Shown: in pieces, positions 8,737 to 17,160 of the stretch
How positions within the stretch are numbered: position 1 is the first letter of the stretch
Layout of the letters: each line of letters begins with the position of its first letter
From: Aeromonas rivipollensis
GTDB lineage: Bacteria > Pseudomonadota > Gammaproteobacteria > Enterobacterales > Aeromonadaceae
DNA: 64,000 nt
Reading direction: 5' to 3'
Assembly: GCF_037811135.1 (NCBI RefSeq)
Contig: NZ_CP149130.1
Location: 3,682,501-3,746,500, forward strand
Made by a program: the position numbers and the translations under genes
The notes under the pieces: model-generated
What the model was told of the DNA's origin: nothing
The model's input: the letters and a program-made list of their open reading frames with translations, nothing else
The model's database searches: none

Positions 8737-9386
8737 CCCTGCGCACCCTCCTTGCCCTGACACTGGGCACCCTCCTGCTGAGCGGCTGCGCAAAGGGCCC
8801 CGGCTACGACTACGGCAACTTCAAGGAGAGCAGACCGACCTCCATTCTGGTGTTGCCGCCGGTGAATCACTCGCCTGATGTCAAGGCGGGCCCCAGCCTG
8901 CAATCCCAGATCACCTATCCGCTCGCCGAGTCCGGTTATTACGTGCTGCCGGTGGCGGTCACCAACGAGACGTTCCGGCAGAACGGCGTGACCGAGCCCG
9001 CAGACATTCAGGGGCTGCCCATCAAGAAGCTCCACGAGATCTACGGTGCCGATACCGCTCTGTACCTCGACATCAAGGATTACGGCACCAGCTATCTGGT
9101 CATCTCCAGCGAGACAGTGGTCACCGCCAGTGCCCGTCTGGTGGATCTGCGCACCGGCAAACTGCTGTGGGAAGGCAGCGCCAGCGCCAGCAGTGCCGAG
9201 CAGCAGGGCAATTCGGGAGGCGGCCTCATCGGCATGCTGGTGGTGGCGGTGGTCAATCAGATTGCCAACACCATTACCGACAAGGGCCATGAAATCGCCG
9301 GTATCACCAGCGTCAGGCTGCTCAGCGCCGACATGCCCAACGGCATCCTCTACGGCCCCTACTCGCCGAAATACCAGGCACGGTAA
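8733..9386 (+). CDS. DUF799 (GNA1162-type) lipoprotein
   Basis: Lipoprotein of 217 residues in the DUF799 family, which includes neisserial GNA1162. The lipobox is LLSGC, with Cys19 acylated. The mature part begins ESRPTSILVLPPVNHSPDVKA, the family hallmark, followed by a TolB-N-like alpha/beta domain (YPLAESGYYVLPVAVTNETF) and a late hydrophobic segment, GGGLIGMLVVAVVNQIANT, that could touch the membrane. Its ATG overlaps the previous stop by four bases, so translation is coupled. A hairpin terminator at 9408 closes the operon. The fold recalls periplasmic domains of secretion and assembly complexes; the function is unknown. Confidence 0.88.
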   Translation: MTLRTLLALTLGTLLLSGCAKGPGYDYGNFKESRPTSILVLPPVNHSPDVKAGPSLQSQITYPLAESGYYVLPVAVTNETFRQNGVTEPADIQGLPIKKLHEIYGADTALYLDIKDYGTSYLVISSETVVTASARLVDLRTGKLLWEGSASASSAEQQGNSGGGLIGMLVVAVVNQIANTITDKGHEIAGITSVRLLSADMPNGILYGPYSPKYQAR

Positions 9387-9407
9387 GGCACCCCCTTCCC
9401 GCACCAG

Positions 9408-9433
9408 CAAGAGGGCGTCATGCCCTCTTGTTT
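9408..9433 (+). terminator. Terminator of the three-lipoprotein operon
   Basis: Perfect nine-base stem CAAGAGGGC/GCCCTCTTG with loop GTCAT, followed by a short T run (TTTC). It lies 22 bases after the DUF799 stop. Confidence 0.65.
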
Positions 9434-9606
9434 CAGCCACCATTCCTCTCCCCTGCCTGCCATCGAATGCGATCTTATCGTCTATCTTTTTGATATTGTT
9501 GGCTCATTTTTGTGCACGCCCCATGGCGCCCCACCAACTTCATCTGGTGATGCCCGGCAAAATCAGTTACAAAAATGGCCTCTGTCACCACGGGAGCGTT
9601 CACCGC

Positions 9607-11082
9607 ATGGCTGGATCACTGTTGGGTACCGTCCCCCGTCAATGGCTCTACCGGTTTGGCTGGCTATGCCTGGCACTGACAGGGCTCGGGCTGGTGTGCA
9701 ACTACAGCTACTTCAGCATCAGGCACGACATGGCGCTCATCACCGCCAGGCAGCCCAACCTGTTCGAGGTGTTTTATCAGCGGGCCCGCATCCTGGCGCC
9801 AGAGAAACTGGCCGCCTTCATCGACAACAGCAGCATCAAGATGCCCATCTTCAGCGAGAACGGAGATGCGACGGCCTATGCCTATGGCTATGATCTCCCC
9901 ACCCTGAAGCGCCTGGCGGTCATTCCCGTGTTGCCCCCGGCCAACCAGATGCTCCTGGTCTATCAATATGTGCTCTCCAACCCCGAGGTCCTCAACCTCT
10001 ACGCCTTCTATGACGATCGCCGCATGCTTGGCATGGTCGCCAACAAACGGATGCTGCCGAGCCAGTTGCTGCCGGTCAACACCGACCTCAGCGACATCGA
10101 GCCCTGGACCCACTATTTCGGCTGCGCCTTCTTCGCTGCCACCCATGTTCCCTGCAGCACCGATGAGGCCTGGGTATCCGGCATCTACACCGACACCTTC
10201 ACCGGGTTGCAGACCATCACCCTCTACTTCCCCTTCGTCTATTACGAGGCCGCCATAGAGGACTACCGCCATGGATTGACGGGCATCGACATCGCCGTCG
10301 ACAGGGCGTTCAAGGAGGTGCTGCCCCCCTTCGAGCATCTCAACCCGACCCGGACAGTCCTCTCCTTCGAGGAGGCCGAGCCCTGCCGCCCGTTCCACCT
10401 CTGCCTGAGCACCTCGCTGATGCGCACCAAGGCGGGCAGCGACCTCTACCTCAAGTGGTCATACAGCTACGGTGATTTTGCCCTGGCCGTGCTCTACGGG
10501 CCGGCCTTCAAGATCTATCTCATCGCCCTGCTGCTGCTGATGCTGACGGGGCGCAGCCTGGTTACCCGCCTGCGCACCCTGGCCCAGACCGACCACCTGA
10601 CCCGGCTGCCGCGCCGTGACATCCTGGACGAGGCTCTGCTGCGGGAGCACGACTACCTGATGATCCTCGACATCGACAACTTCAAGGCCGTCAACGACAC
10701 CCATGGTCACGGGGTGGGTGACCTGGCCCTCGTCGCCTTCGCCAATCACCTCAAGGCCAATATCCGCAAGGGAGATGCCGCCATTCACTGGGGCGGGGAA
10801 GAGTTCATAGTGCTGTTCAAGGGGGTGGAGAATGACGAGATGATGAGTCTCTTCGCCGCTCGCCTGCTGGAGCGGCCATTGCGGATCCCCGAGCTGCCCG
10901 CCCCCATCACCTTCTCCGCCGGGGTGATCCGCCTTCGCGATTACCTGTCGGTGGCCGAGGCGGTGCAACTGGCCGACGAGCTGCTCTACCACGTCAAGCA
11001 GCACGGCAAGCGCAATATCGCCTACTACCAGGGGCACTCCATCCGCCTTGTGCGCGACCCGGACGCCGATCCTGCCACCTGA
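9607..11082 (+). CDS. Membrane diguanylate cyclase with periplasmic sensor region
   Basis: GGDEF-domain enzyme of 491 residues that makes cyclic di-GMP from two GTP. One transmembrane helix near residues 14-32 and a second near 290-313 enclose a roughly 255-residue periplasmic sensor I do not recognise. The cytoplasmic GGDEF domain has an intact active site GGEEF at 396-400, the upstream DIDNFKAVNDTHGHGVGD motif, and an RxxD product-inhibition site (RKGD, 387-390) at the correct five-residue distance. It should therefore be active and feedback-inhibited. The start is uncertain: the ATG at 9607 opens at the first helix, with GGGAG ten bases upstream; an in-frame ATG at 9550 would add 19 residues. 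Confidence 0.87.
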   Translation: MAGSLLGTVPRQWLYRFGWLCLALTGLGLVCNYSYFSIRHDMALITARQPNLFEVFYQRARILAPEKLAAFIDNSSIKMPIFSENGDATAYAYGYDLPTLKRLAVIPVLPPANQMLLVYQYVLSNPEVLNLYAFYDDRRMLGMVANKRMLPSQLLPVNTDLSDIEPWTHYFGCAFFAATHVPCSTDEAWVSGIYTDTFTGLQTITLYFPFVYYEAAIEDYRHGLTGIDIAVDRAFKEVLPPFEHLNPTRTVLSFEEAEPCRPFHLCLSTSLMRTKAGSDLYLKWSYSYGDFALAVLYGPAFKIYLIALLLLMLTGRSLVTRLRTLAQTDHLTRLPRRDILDEALLREHDYLMILDIDNFKAVNDTHGHGVGDLALVAFANHLKANIRKGDAAIHWGGEEFIVLFKGVENDEMMSLFAARLLERPLRIPELPAPITFSAGVIRLRDYLSVAEAVQLADELLYHVKQHGKRNIAYYQGHSIRLVRDPDADPAT

Positions 11083-11184
11083 GCGGCCCGGCTTCTGCCG
11101 CTCCCCCTCTATCTGTTACCATCCCGGCCACGCTGACTGTTTCAGTCCCGGCCACTGGCCGCGATAACCCCATACTGGTGCCCT

Positions 11185-12438
11185 ATGTCCATTGCCTCCT
11201 TTGCCGAACTGGCCCTCTCCCCCCGCCTGCAGCAGACCCTGAGCGATCTCGGCTACGCCGCGCCCACCCCGGTGCAGGCCAGCGCCATCCCCCTCATTCT
11301 GGCGGGGCGGGATCTGATGGCGGGGGCCCAGACCGGCACCGGCAAGACCGCCGCCTTCGTGCTGCCGCTGCTGGAGCAGTTGCTGACAGAGCCGGCAAGT
11401 GAGGCTCCCCGCCCCATTCGCGCCCTGGTGCTGGTGCCGACCCGCGAGCTGGCGGTACAGGTCTTTGATAGCGTCGCGCGCTACGGTCGAGGCACTGATC
11501 TCACCAGCACCCTGGTCTACGGCGGGGTCAGCATAGCCGCGCAAGTCGACGCACTGAAAGCCGGGGTGGATATCCTGATCGCTACCCCGGGCCGCTTGCT
11601 CGATCACCTGCGCCAGGGGGCCCTGAGCCTTGGGAGCCTTCGCCATCTGGTGTTTGACGAGGCGGACCGGATGCTCGACATGGGCTTTATGGACGAGATC
11701 ACCGCCCTGCTCAGACAGATACCGGCGGATCGCCAGACCCTGCTGTTTTCGGCCACCTGCGACGACAACCTCTTTGCCCTGAGCCGCGTGCTGCTGCGCG
11801 ACCCGGCGCTGGTGGAAGTGGCACCGCGCAACACAACGGCGGCCGAGGTGGAGCAGCGGGTCTATGCGGTGGATGGGGATCGCAAGCTGGCGCTGGTGGA
11901 GCACCTGATCAAAGTGAAGGGCTGGGCGCCGACCCTGATCTTCAGCCGCACCCGTCAGGGGGCCGACAAGCTGGCCCAGCAGCTCGGCAAGGCGGGCATC
12001 CATGCGCTCGCCTTCCACGGGGATCTGTCCCAAGGGGCGCGGGAAAAGGTGCTGCTTGAGTTTCGCGCCGGCACCCTGCAGGCCCTGGTCGCCACCGACG
12101 TGGCGGCCCGCGGGCTCGATATCAGCGACCTCAACCATGTGATCAACATGGAGTTCCCCTTTGTGGCTGAGGATTACGTCCACCGCATAGGGCGCACCGG
12201 CCGCGCGGGCAACAAGGGGCTCGCCATCACCCTGTTCAGCCCGGAAGATGCCCCCCTGCTGGAGAAGGTCGAAGCCGTGCTCGACACCCGCCTGCCCCAG
12301 CAGTGGTTCCCGGGCTTTGAGCCGGATCTGACCCGCTTCGACCCCGAGCCGCGCCGCAGCGGCAAGGGCGCCCAGAAGCAGAAGGCCAGAAAGCAGGCCC
12401 TCTCGGGCAACAAGGGCGGCAAGGGGCGCAAAGGCTGA
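11185..12438 (+). CDS. DEAD-box ATP-dependent RNA helicase (RhlE-like)
   Basis: ATP-dependent RNA helicase of 417 residues with all DEAD-box motifs in order: the Q motif near residue 30, AQTGTGKT (48-55), PTREL, TPGR, DEAD (158-161), SAT, ARGLD and HRIGRTGR. The C-terminus is short and basic (rich in Lys, Gly and Gln), as in the RhlE group, and would bind RNA nonspecifically. Roles of this group are ribosome assembly and RNA turnover, often at low temperature; which one applies here cannot be read. It has its own short leader and is followed by about 210 bases without a gene before the flavoprotein. Confidence 0.92.
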   Translation: MSIASFAELALSPRLQQTLSDLGYAAPTPVQASAIPLILAGRDLMAGAQTGTGKTAAFVLPLLEQLLTEPASEAPRPIRALVLVPTRELAVQVFDSVARYGRGTDLTSTLVYGGVSIAAQVDALKAGVDILIATPGRLLDHLRQGALSLGSLRHLVFDEADRMLDMGFMDEITALLRQIPADRQTLLFSATCDDNLFALSRVLLRDPALVEVAPRNTTAAEVEQRVYAVDGDRKLALVEHLIKVKGWAPTLIFSRTRQGADKLAQQLGKAGIHALAFHGDLSQGAREKVLLEFRAGTLQALVATDVAARGLDISDLNHVINMEFPFVAEDYVHRIGRTGRAGNKGLAITLFSPEDAPLLEKVEAVLDTRLPQQWFPGFEPDLTRFDPEPRRSGKGAQKQKARKQALSGNKGGKGRKG

Positions 12439-12649
12439 CCCGAGAGACCCTTTGGGGAGCCCTCTACACCCAAGGACTCCCCACCTGACCTGACTCGGTT
12501 CCCCTGCACTCCCTCTTGTTCTCCCCCCCTCCTTGACCAGGCCCTCCCAGAGCGGCCCTTTGCCACAGTCTGCTACAAAAGAGGTAGTAGAGGGACACAC
12601 TCTGGCCACAAAGGGGGCGTGCAATGGAGGCATGGACAAGGAGGACATC
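12439..12649 (+). other. Intergenic region before the flavoprotein gene
   Basis: It holds the promoter region of the ferric-reductase-like gene. I see no strong promoter boxes, operator or terminator hairpin. Confidence 0.3.
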
Positions 12650-13933
12650 ATGAAACCCGCATCCCTCGTCTGGGCCCTGCCCCTGACCCTGCTCTGGCTC
12701 TCTGGTCTCACCCAGTGGCCCGCCAGCCTCTGGCCCTGGCGCCACGAGCTGCTGATCCTGACCGGTCTGCTTGGCCTCGGCGCCATGACCCTCTCCCTGC
12801 TGCTCGCCCTACGCCTGCCGAGGCTCGAGGCCTGGTGCGGCGGGCTGGATCGCATGCTGCACCTGCACCGCAGCAGCGCCCTCTGGGCCACCGGCACCCT
12901 GGTGGCCCACTGGCTGCTGGTGGAAGCCCCCAAGTGGGCCGTCGCCGCCGACTGGCTGACCCGGCCGGCGCGCCGCAGTGCTGGTGCTGGTGCTGGTGCT
13001 GGTGCTGGCAACGATGCCCTGTGGCACGAACTCGGCAATACCCTGGGGGAGTGGAGTTTCTATCTGCTGCTGGCCCTGGTGGTGGTGAGCCTGCTCGCCG
13101 TGGTGCGCTACGAGCGCTTCAGGGTGGCCCACCGGCTGGCACCCGTCATCTATCTGATGGGCTGGCTGCACGGGCTCTGCCTGTTGCCGCGCATCGGCGC
13201 CCTGACCCCGGTCGGCCTGACCCTGCTCATCGGCGGCGGGTTGGGGGCCATGGGGGCGCTCTACTCCCTGTTTGGCCGGGTGGGCAAGAACGCGCGCCAC
13301 CAGGGAAGGGTCAGCACCCTCACCCCTCTGGATGAACGCACCCTGGAGATCAAGGTCGCCCTGAACGCTCCCCTGCCAGGCTATCGCCCCGGGCAGTTCG
13401 CCTTCTTCGACTTCGCCGGGCGCGGCGAGCCCCATCCCTACACCCTGGTCAATGTCTCGGCGGATGGCCGCACCCTGACCCTGGCGGTGCGCGCCCTCGG
13501 GGATCACACCAACTGGCTGCACCAGCACCTCAAGGCGGGCGACGCCGTCACAGTCACCGGCCCCTATGGCGCCTTCGCCCTGCCAGACCCGGCTCCCGCC
13601 CTCTGGGTGGGTGCCGGTATCGGCATCACCCCCTTCGTCGCCTGGCTGGAGGCCCTGGTGCGCCGTGGCGAGACACGCCCGGGCACCACCTTGCTGCAAT
13701 GCGCCCCCACCGCCGAGGCCGCCCCCTATCACAGCCGCCTCGCCGAGCTGTGCCGCCGGGCCGGGGTCGACTACCGACTGCACCTGGAGTCCGAGCGCGG
13801 CCGACTGGATCTGGCCGCCCTGGGTGAGCGTCAGCACACACCGGTGTGGTTCTGCGGCCCCGAGCCCATGGCCCAGACTCTGGATGCCCACCTGGCCACC
13901 CCGCTGCACCGGGAGCTGTTCCGCTTTCGCTAA
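12650..13933 (+). CDS. Ferric-reductase-like membrane flavoprotein
   Basis: Membrane oxidoreductase of 427 residues: about six transmembrane helices with a ferric-reductase-like heme region (about 1-205), then a ferredoxin-reductase-type FAD/NAD module. The FAD domain shows RPGQFAFFDF and HPYTLVNVS; the NAD domain shows GAGIGITPFVAWLEAL and the C-terminal WFCGPEPMAQTL. Such proteins pass electrons from NAD(P)H through FAD and heme across the membrane; the acceptor is not known. AGGAGG precedes the ATG. A loop between helices, residues 111-120, is five Ala-Gly dipeptides encoded by a perfect hexanucleotide repeat, which may vary in copy number between strains. It is convergent with the DUF2235 gene. 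Confidence 0.86.
   Translation: MKPASLVWALPLTLLWLSGLTQWPASLWPWRHELLILTGLLGLGAMTLSLLLALRLPRLEAWCGGLDRMLHLHRSSALWATGTLVAHWLLVEAPKWAVAADWLTRPARRSAGAGAGAGAGNDALWHELGNTLGEWSFYLLLALVVVSLLAVVRYERFRVAHRLAPVIYLMGWLHGLCLLPRIGALTPVGLTLLIGGGLGAMGALYSLFGRVGKNARHQGRVSTLTPLDERTLEIKVALNAPLPGYRPGQFAFFDFAGRGEPHPYTLVNVSADGRTLTLAVRALGDHTNWLHQHLKAGDAVTVTGPYGAFALPDPAPALWVGAGIGITPFVAWLEALVRRGETRPGTTLLQCAPTAEAAPYHSRLAELCRRAGVDYRLHLESERGRLDLAALGERQHTPVWFCGPEPMAQTLDAHLATPLHRELFRFR
12978..13008 (+). repeat. In-frame hexanucleotide tandem repeat (GTGCTG x5)
   Basis: Five exact copies of a six-base unit inside the flavoprotein gene, encoding (Ala-Gly)5 in a predicted loop. Unit loss or gain keeps the frame, so only loop length would change. 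Confidence 0.9.
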
Positions 13934-13970
13934 CCCCCGGCACACCTCATCGCTTCACCCGCGACATCAA

Positions 13971-13994
13971 AAGGGCTTCCCGAGGGAAGCCCTT
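13971..13994. terminator. Bidirectional terminator
   Basis: Ten-base perfect stem AAGGGCTTCC/GGAAGCCCTT with loop CGAG, between two convergent genes (stops at 13933 and 14013). Confidence 0.75.
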
Positions 13995-14012
13995 ATCGTC
14001 ACCCACCCGATA

Positions 14013-15470
14013 TCAGTCTCGGCTCACCGTGAGTGTCACAAAGCCACGGTTGTTCTCGTAAAATCCCCAGGCATCGTTGGCAAAACAGTAGAGATAGCCA
14101 CTCTTGGTCGGCGTGATGCTGGCCTCTTTGCCGATCACAAAGGTGCTGGGCCGCGCCGGGGTGCCATCGGTGTCCGGGTTACCCGCATCCGCCACCACCC
14201 CTATCAAGGCAAACCATTCCGCATCTTCCAGCCGCTTGGTAGCGGAAACATTGGCCTGACTGTTGCGAGTCACTATGCCGTTGAAGCGCTCGATCTTGCC
14301 AAGCGCATCACCCAACAGGTGTGCAAGTGCTCTATCGCGCACCCCCTCGGGGCCAGCCGGAACATGAGAGTCCTGCCACTCACCATGAGCGTTGAAACGA
14401 TAATGGCGACCGGCCTCCAGATAGATACCGGTCCAATACCAGGGGTGGCGGGCATAGACATCCAGGGTGATCGAACCCTCCGTTGACCACTCCTTGGTTG
14501 GCAGATAGGGAAGCTGATTGATGGGAGAGATCTCGCGCCGATCATTCACTGACCTGTGGATCTCGGCGGAGTGAAGATTCGGCAAGCTGCGCGGCGAGGT
14601 GAGCAAGAGCTTCATCAGACCAACATGGGATTCGTGCAGCAGGCCAGCAGGATCAGGATGTAGCTGTGAGCTTGCTGACTCCCTGAACACCAATCCACAC
14701 TGGCCAGCCTCCTCCATCATCCAGGCCAGAGTGATATCGGAAAGCCCGTGTTCCTTGTAGCCGCCCCCCACGTCGCTATGCACGCCAGCAAACCAGATCT
14801 GCTGCATGTCTCGCCCTGGGGCTGGATCCCAGAGAGTCGGGGTGAAGCTGCCTCGTTTCTCGTCGATGGCGACGGCATGGCGCGCCGTCTTGATATGCTT
14901 GCCAAGCTGGACGTCGTGAAAGCGGTAGTTGTCGGGACGGTCGAGCAAGTTCAGCAATCCCTTGTCATCGGGAATACCGAGAGCGCCGACAGTATCCCAT
15001 ACCCCAATGAAGCGGATAGCCTGAGAGCCGGGATAAAAGGCGAGATCCGTCAAGTGCTGCTTCTTGCGATACCCCTGATCGTATATCCGCTCAACCACCT
15101 CGCCCATCCCTTCGTCAGAGGCGAATCGGACTATGCCGCATCGCCCTATCATGCCCCCGAGACTACGGGCCGTGAACGCACCACGACTAAAGCCAAACAA
15201 GAAAAGTTCATCCCCCTCTTGGTAGTGGGTTGCCAACCACTGGTAGCAATCGCGAATGTCTTCACTGAGCCCGAGCCCGATCGTGCCCCCCATCACCTTG
15301 TCAACCAGACCACCACTGCCGACCCCACTCTGATAACGGGTGAGCTGGGTCTCGTCACAACGCAAGGCATTGAAGAGCTTGAATACATTGGTGGGCGCCA
15401 GCACGCCGTCATCTTTGTTGTCTTCGTTGTTCCAGGTCCCATCGCAACAAACAATCAATTTTCTAGCCAT
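14013..15470 (-). CDS. DUF2235 alpha/beta hydrolase (Tle1-like phospholipase fold)
   Basis: Protein of 485 residues beginning with a DUF2235 domain (about 1-290), the catalytic domain of the Tle1 group of type VI secretion phospholipases. It starts KLIVCCDGTWNNED and carries the nucleophile elbow GFSRG with Ser95. The C-terminal 190 residues look beta-rich and contain YWTGIYLEAGRHYRFNAHGE, which resembles a carbohydrate- or membrane-binding beta-sandwich. No signal peptide. AAGGAG precedes the ATG at 15470; an in-frame GTG-type extension lacks support. No VgrG, PAAR or other type VI gene is in the window, and homologues also occur outside such clusters, so secretion is not shown. The divergent neighbour is a small membrane protein. 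Confidence 0.83.
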   Translation of the reverse strand: MARKLIVCCDGTWNNEDNKDDGVLAPTNVFKLFNALRCDETQLTRYQSGVGSGGLVDKVMGGTIGLGLSEDIRDCYQWLATHYQEGDELFLFGFSRGAFTARSLGGMIGRCGIVRFASDEGMGEVVERIYDQGYRKKQHLTDLAFYPGSQAIRFIGVWDTVGALGIPDDKGLLNLLDRPDNYRFHDVQLGKHIKTARHAVAIDEKRGSFTPTLWDPAPGRDMQQIWFAGVHSDVGGGYKEHGLSDITLAWMMEEAGQCGLVFRESASSQLHPDPAGLLHESHVGLMKLLLTSPRSLPNLHSAEIHRSVNDRREISPINQLPYLPTKEWSTEGSITLDVYARHPWYWTGIYLEAGRHYRFNAHGEWQDSHVPAGPEGVRDRALAHLLGDALGKIERFNGIVTRNSQANVSATKRLEDAEWFALIGVVADAGNPDTDGTPARPSTFVIGKEASITPTKSGYLYCFANDAWGFYENNRGFVTLTVSRD

Positions 15471-15716
15471 CACGCACTCCTTACGTGGGGATATCACGGT
15501 CACCACCTCGGCACCGTATGACGCTTTATGCTAGTCCATCCATTGGAGCTCCCACTGTTGTTAAACCACGTTTGTTCCTCTAAGAGCACAAAGTAGTAAG
15601 AGATTCCTTCTTTGAAGAGACAAAGGCCGGACACTGCTGCGTCAGCCTTCTTCGGGTCATTTTCTCCATGGGCTGGCTATTCTCAACAGAGTCTTGTGCC
15701 CAAAGTGGAGCTACCC

Positions 15717-16226
15717 ATGGATCGCTACTACAAACACCTGGCCATCAGCGGCCTCATTTCCTTCGGAGGCCTTGCCCTGATACTGCTGCTGCAAACCATC
15801 CCGTTCATTTCCAACATCATGACCGCCATCTTCTTTGCCGGATCGGTGGGGGCCGTCATCAACAACTATTACCGCCTCGCCAGGCTGCACGACAGTGGTG
15901 CCATCGCCCACATCAGCCAACCCCAGGTGATCGTGACGCAGTTTTATGTCTCCCTGCTCTTTTCCGGCATGCTTGGCTTTATCGCCTACGGGCTCTTTGC
16001 CAGCAGCCTGCTGCAGGGGGACCTATTCCCCAAGTTCAAACACATGGAGCACCCCTATGTCTCCTTGCAAACCCTGCTGACCCTGGCCTCTCCTGCGACC
16101 AATCTGGATGCCGCCAAGGCAGTCATCTGGGCCTTTATCGCCGGTTTTTCCGAGCGATTCGTCCCCAATGCCATCGATGCCCTCACCAAGGCTGCCCCCC
16201 CTTCCGGGCAAGACGCCCCCAGATAA
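15717..16226 (+). CDS. Small integral membrane protein, unknown function
   Basis: I do not recognise this family. The protein has 169 residues with three strong hydrophobic segments: about 10-30 (LISFGGLALILLLQTIPF), 33-48 and 83-103 (SLLFSGMLGFIAYGLF), and a weaker fourth near AVIWAFIAGFSERFVP, a motif seen near the C-terminus of several bacterial membrane proteins. No enzymatic motif. The ATG at 15717 follows GTGGAG; an upstream in-frame ATG at 15612 would add 35 polar residues. It is divergent from the DUF2235 hydrolase, 246 bases away. A membrane protein beside a phospholipase could be an immunity factor, but I have no direct evidence. Confidence 0.7.
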   Translation: MDRYYKHLAISGLISFGGLALILLLQTIPFISNIMTAIFFAGSVGAVINNYYRLARLHDSGAIAHISQPQVIVTQFYVSLLFSGMLGFIAYGLFASSLLQGDLFPKFKHMEHPYVSLQTLLTLASPATNLDAAKAVIWAFIAGFSERFVPNAIDALTKAAPPSGQDAPR

Positions 16227-16299
16227 GGGCCTGGGCAAGCGGGGGCATCGCCACCCAACGTGCAGGCAGAGACTGCCCAGCATCCGGATGAAACACGCA

Positions 16300-16325
16300 G
16301 GCGCCCATCCTGGCGCCGCCTTTTT
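16300..16325 (+). terminator. Probable terminator after the membrane protein gene
   Basis: GGCGCC, six-base loop region, GGCGCC, then GCC and five T. The stem is short but GC-only. Confidence 0.45.
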
Positions 16326-16476
16326 ATTCGCATATCGGCATCACTGAACAGCCCCTCCCTCCCCTGGTGCCAACGCAGCGGTACGGCGCCACGAGCAAGC
16401 CCCTCATTCGGATATTGATGCAGGTTGAATGAATCAATATCATCTTGCCGCCCCTGGTCATGGATAAGAATGCTGT

Positions 16477-16871
16477 ATGTCCTTTGAGAAAAAGCATGGT
16501 GAGTTCATCTTCAATATGCAGGAACACCTGGTCACTTGTGAGCTGATCGGCCCTTTCAATGAAGAGGGCATGCTGGCGTGGATTTCGGAGATAAAGTCAG
16601 TGGTAAACAGCCTGGACGGGAAGCGTTTCTGCGCCCTGGTGGACCATCGCCAGCATCAGGGGTGGTGCTATCCGCCCTGCACCATCTCCAGGAGACCTAT
16701 GTGTGGCTTGCCCGGAAGGATCTGGTGGCCATCGCCTCCCTCTATTCGGCCAAAGTGCTCCATCACATCGCCCTCTCCTGCCTGTCTCCCACTCACCCGG
16801 ACCATATCCGGGCATTCAACGACCCTCAAGAGGCCATCGCCTGGTTAAATGCACAATACCAGGCGCAGTAG
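16477..16871 (+). pseudogene. SpoIIAA/STAS-like gene broken by a one-base frameshift
   Basis: Two overlapping frames together encode one protein of about 131 residues resembling small SpoIIAA/STAS-type proteins. The first frame gives MSFEKKHGEFIFNMQEHLV through CALVDHRQHQ; the second continues VVLSALHHLQETYVWLARK through the end AIAWLNAQYQAQ. Adding a single G to the GGGG run at 16659-16662 joins them exactly, giving QHQGVVLSALHH. As written, the first frame runs to a wrong tail stopping at 16848. Either a real slippage mutation or a sequencing error in a homopolymer. No strong ribosome binding site precedes the ATG at 16477. Function unknown; such proteins are often anti-sigma antagonist-like or lipid-binding. 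Confidence 0.75.
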
Positions 16872-16980
16872 GCCACCCGGCCTGTACTGATACGCAGTAT
16901 GCCGCGCCCTCACCGCCCGGGTCCGGATAAACAGGCCCCAGGCCATGCCCTGAGGTGCTGCACCCGGCAGCAGCCGATGG

Positions 16981-17160
16981 CTATTCCCCGAGCGGCAGGA
17001 ACGAGGCCCCCGTCAGAACAGCCGCATCTTGCCCGGTTATCTGTACCGCCACGGCAGCATCCCGGCCAAGGGGCATCTCCGCCGCCCGCACGCTGCCGCC
17101 CCAAAAGCTCGCCACCAGTATCAGGGCCCCGGCCAGCCCGTATTTGATCCAGGATTTCAT
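16981..17160 (-). CDS. Small exported hypothetical protein (59 aa)
   Basis: Possible small gene of 59 residues. It begins with a good Sec signal peptide: Lys-containing N-terminus, hydrophobic GLAGALILVASFWGG, and a likely cleavage after VRA. The remaining 35 residues (AEMPLGRDAAVAVQITGQD and onward) have no recognisable motif. GGGGAG and AAGG lie just before the ATG at 17160, which supports real translation. I know no family. It could be a small envelope protein; it could also be a chance frame, although signal peptide plus ribosome binding site makes that less likely. Confidence 0.5.
   Translation of the reverse strand: MKSWIKYGLAGALILVASFWGGSVRAAEMPLGRDAAVAVQITGQDAAVLTGASFLPLGE

Noticed and set aside
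7694..9386. Curli operon
   Set aside because: Only the CsgG-like protein is present; no curlin or accessory genes.
11116..13038. Long minus-strand frame across the helicase and flavoprotein genes
   Set aside because: It crosses two real genes and the hexanucleotide repeat; low-complexity product.
14013..15470. Type VI secretion cluster
   Set aside because: Only a Tle1-like catalytic domain is present; no VgrG, PAAR, Hcp or sheath genes.
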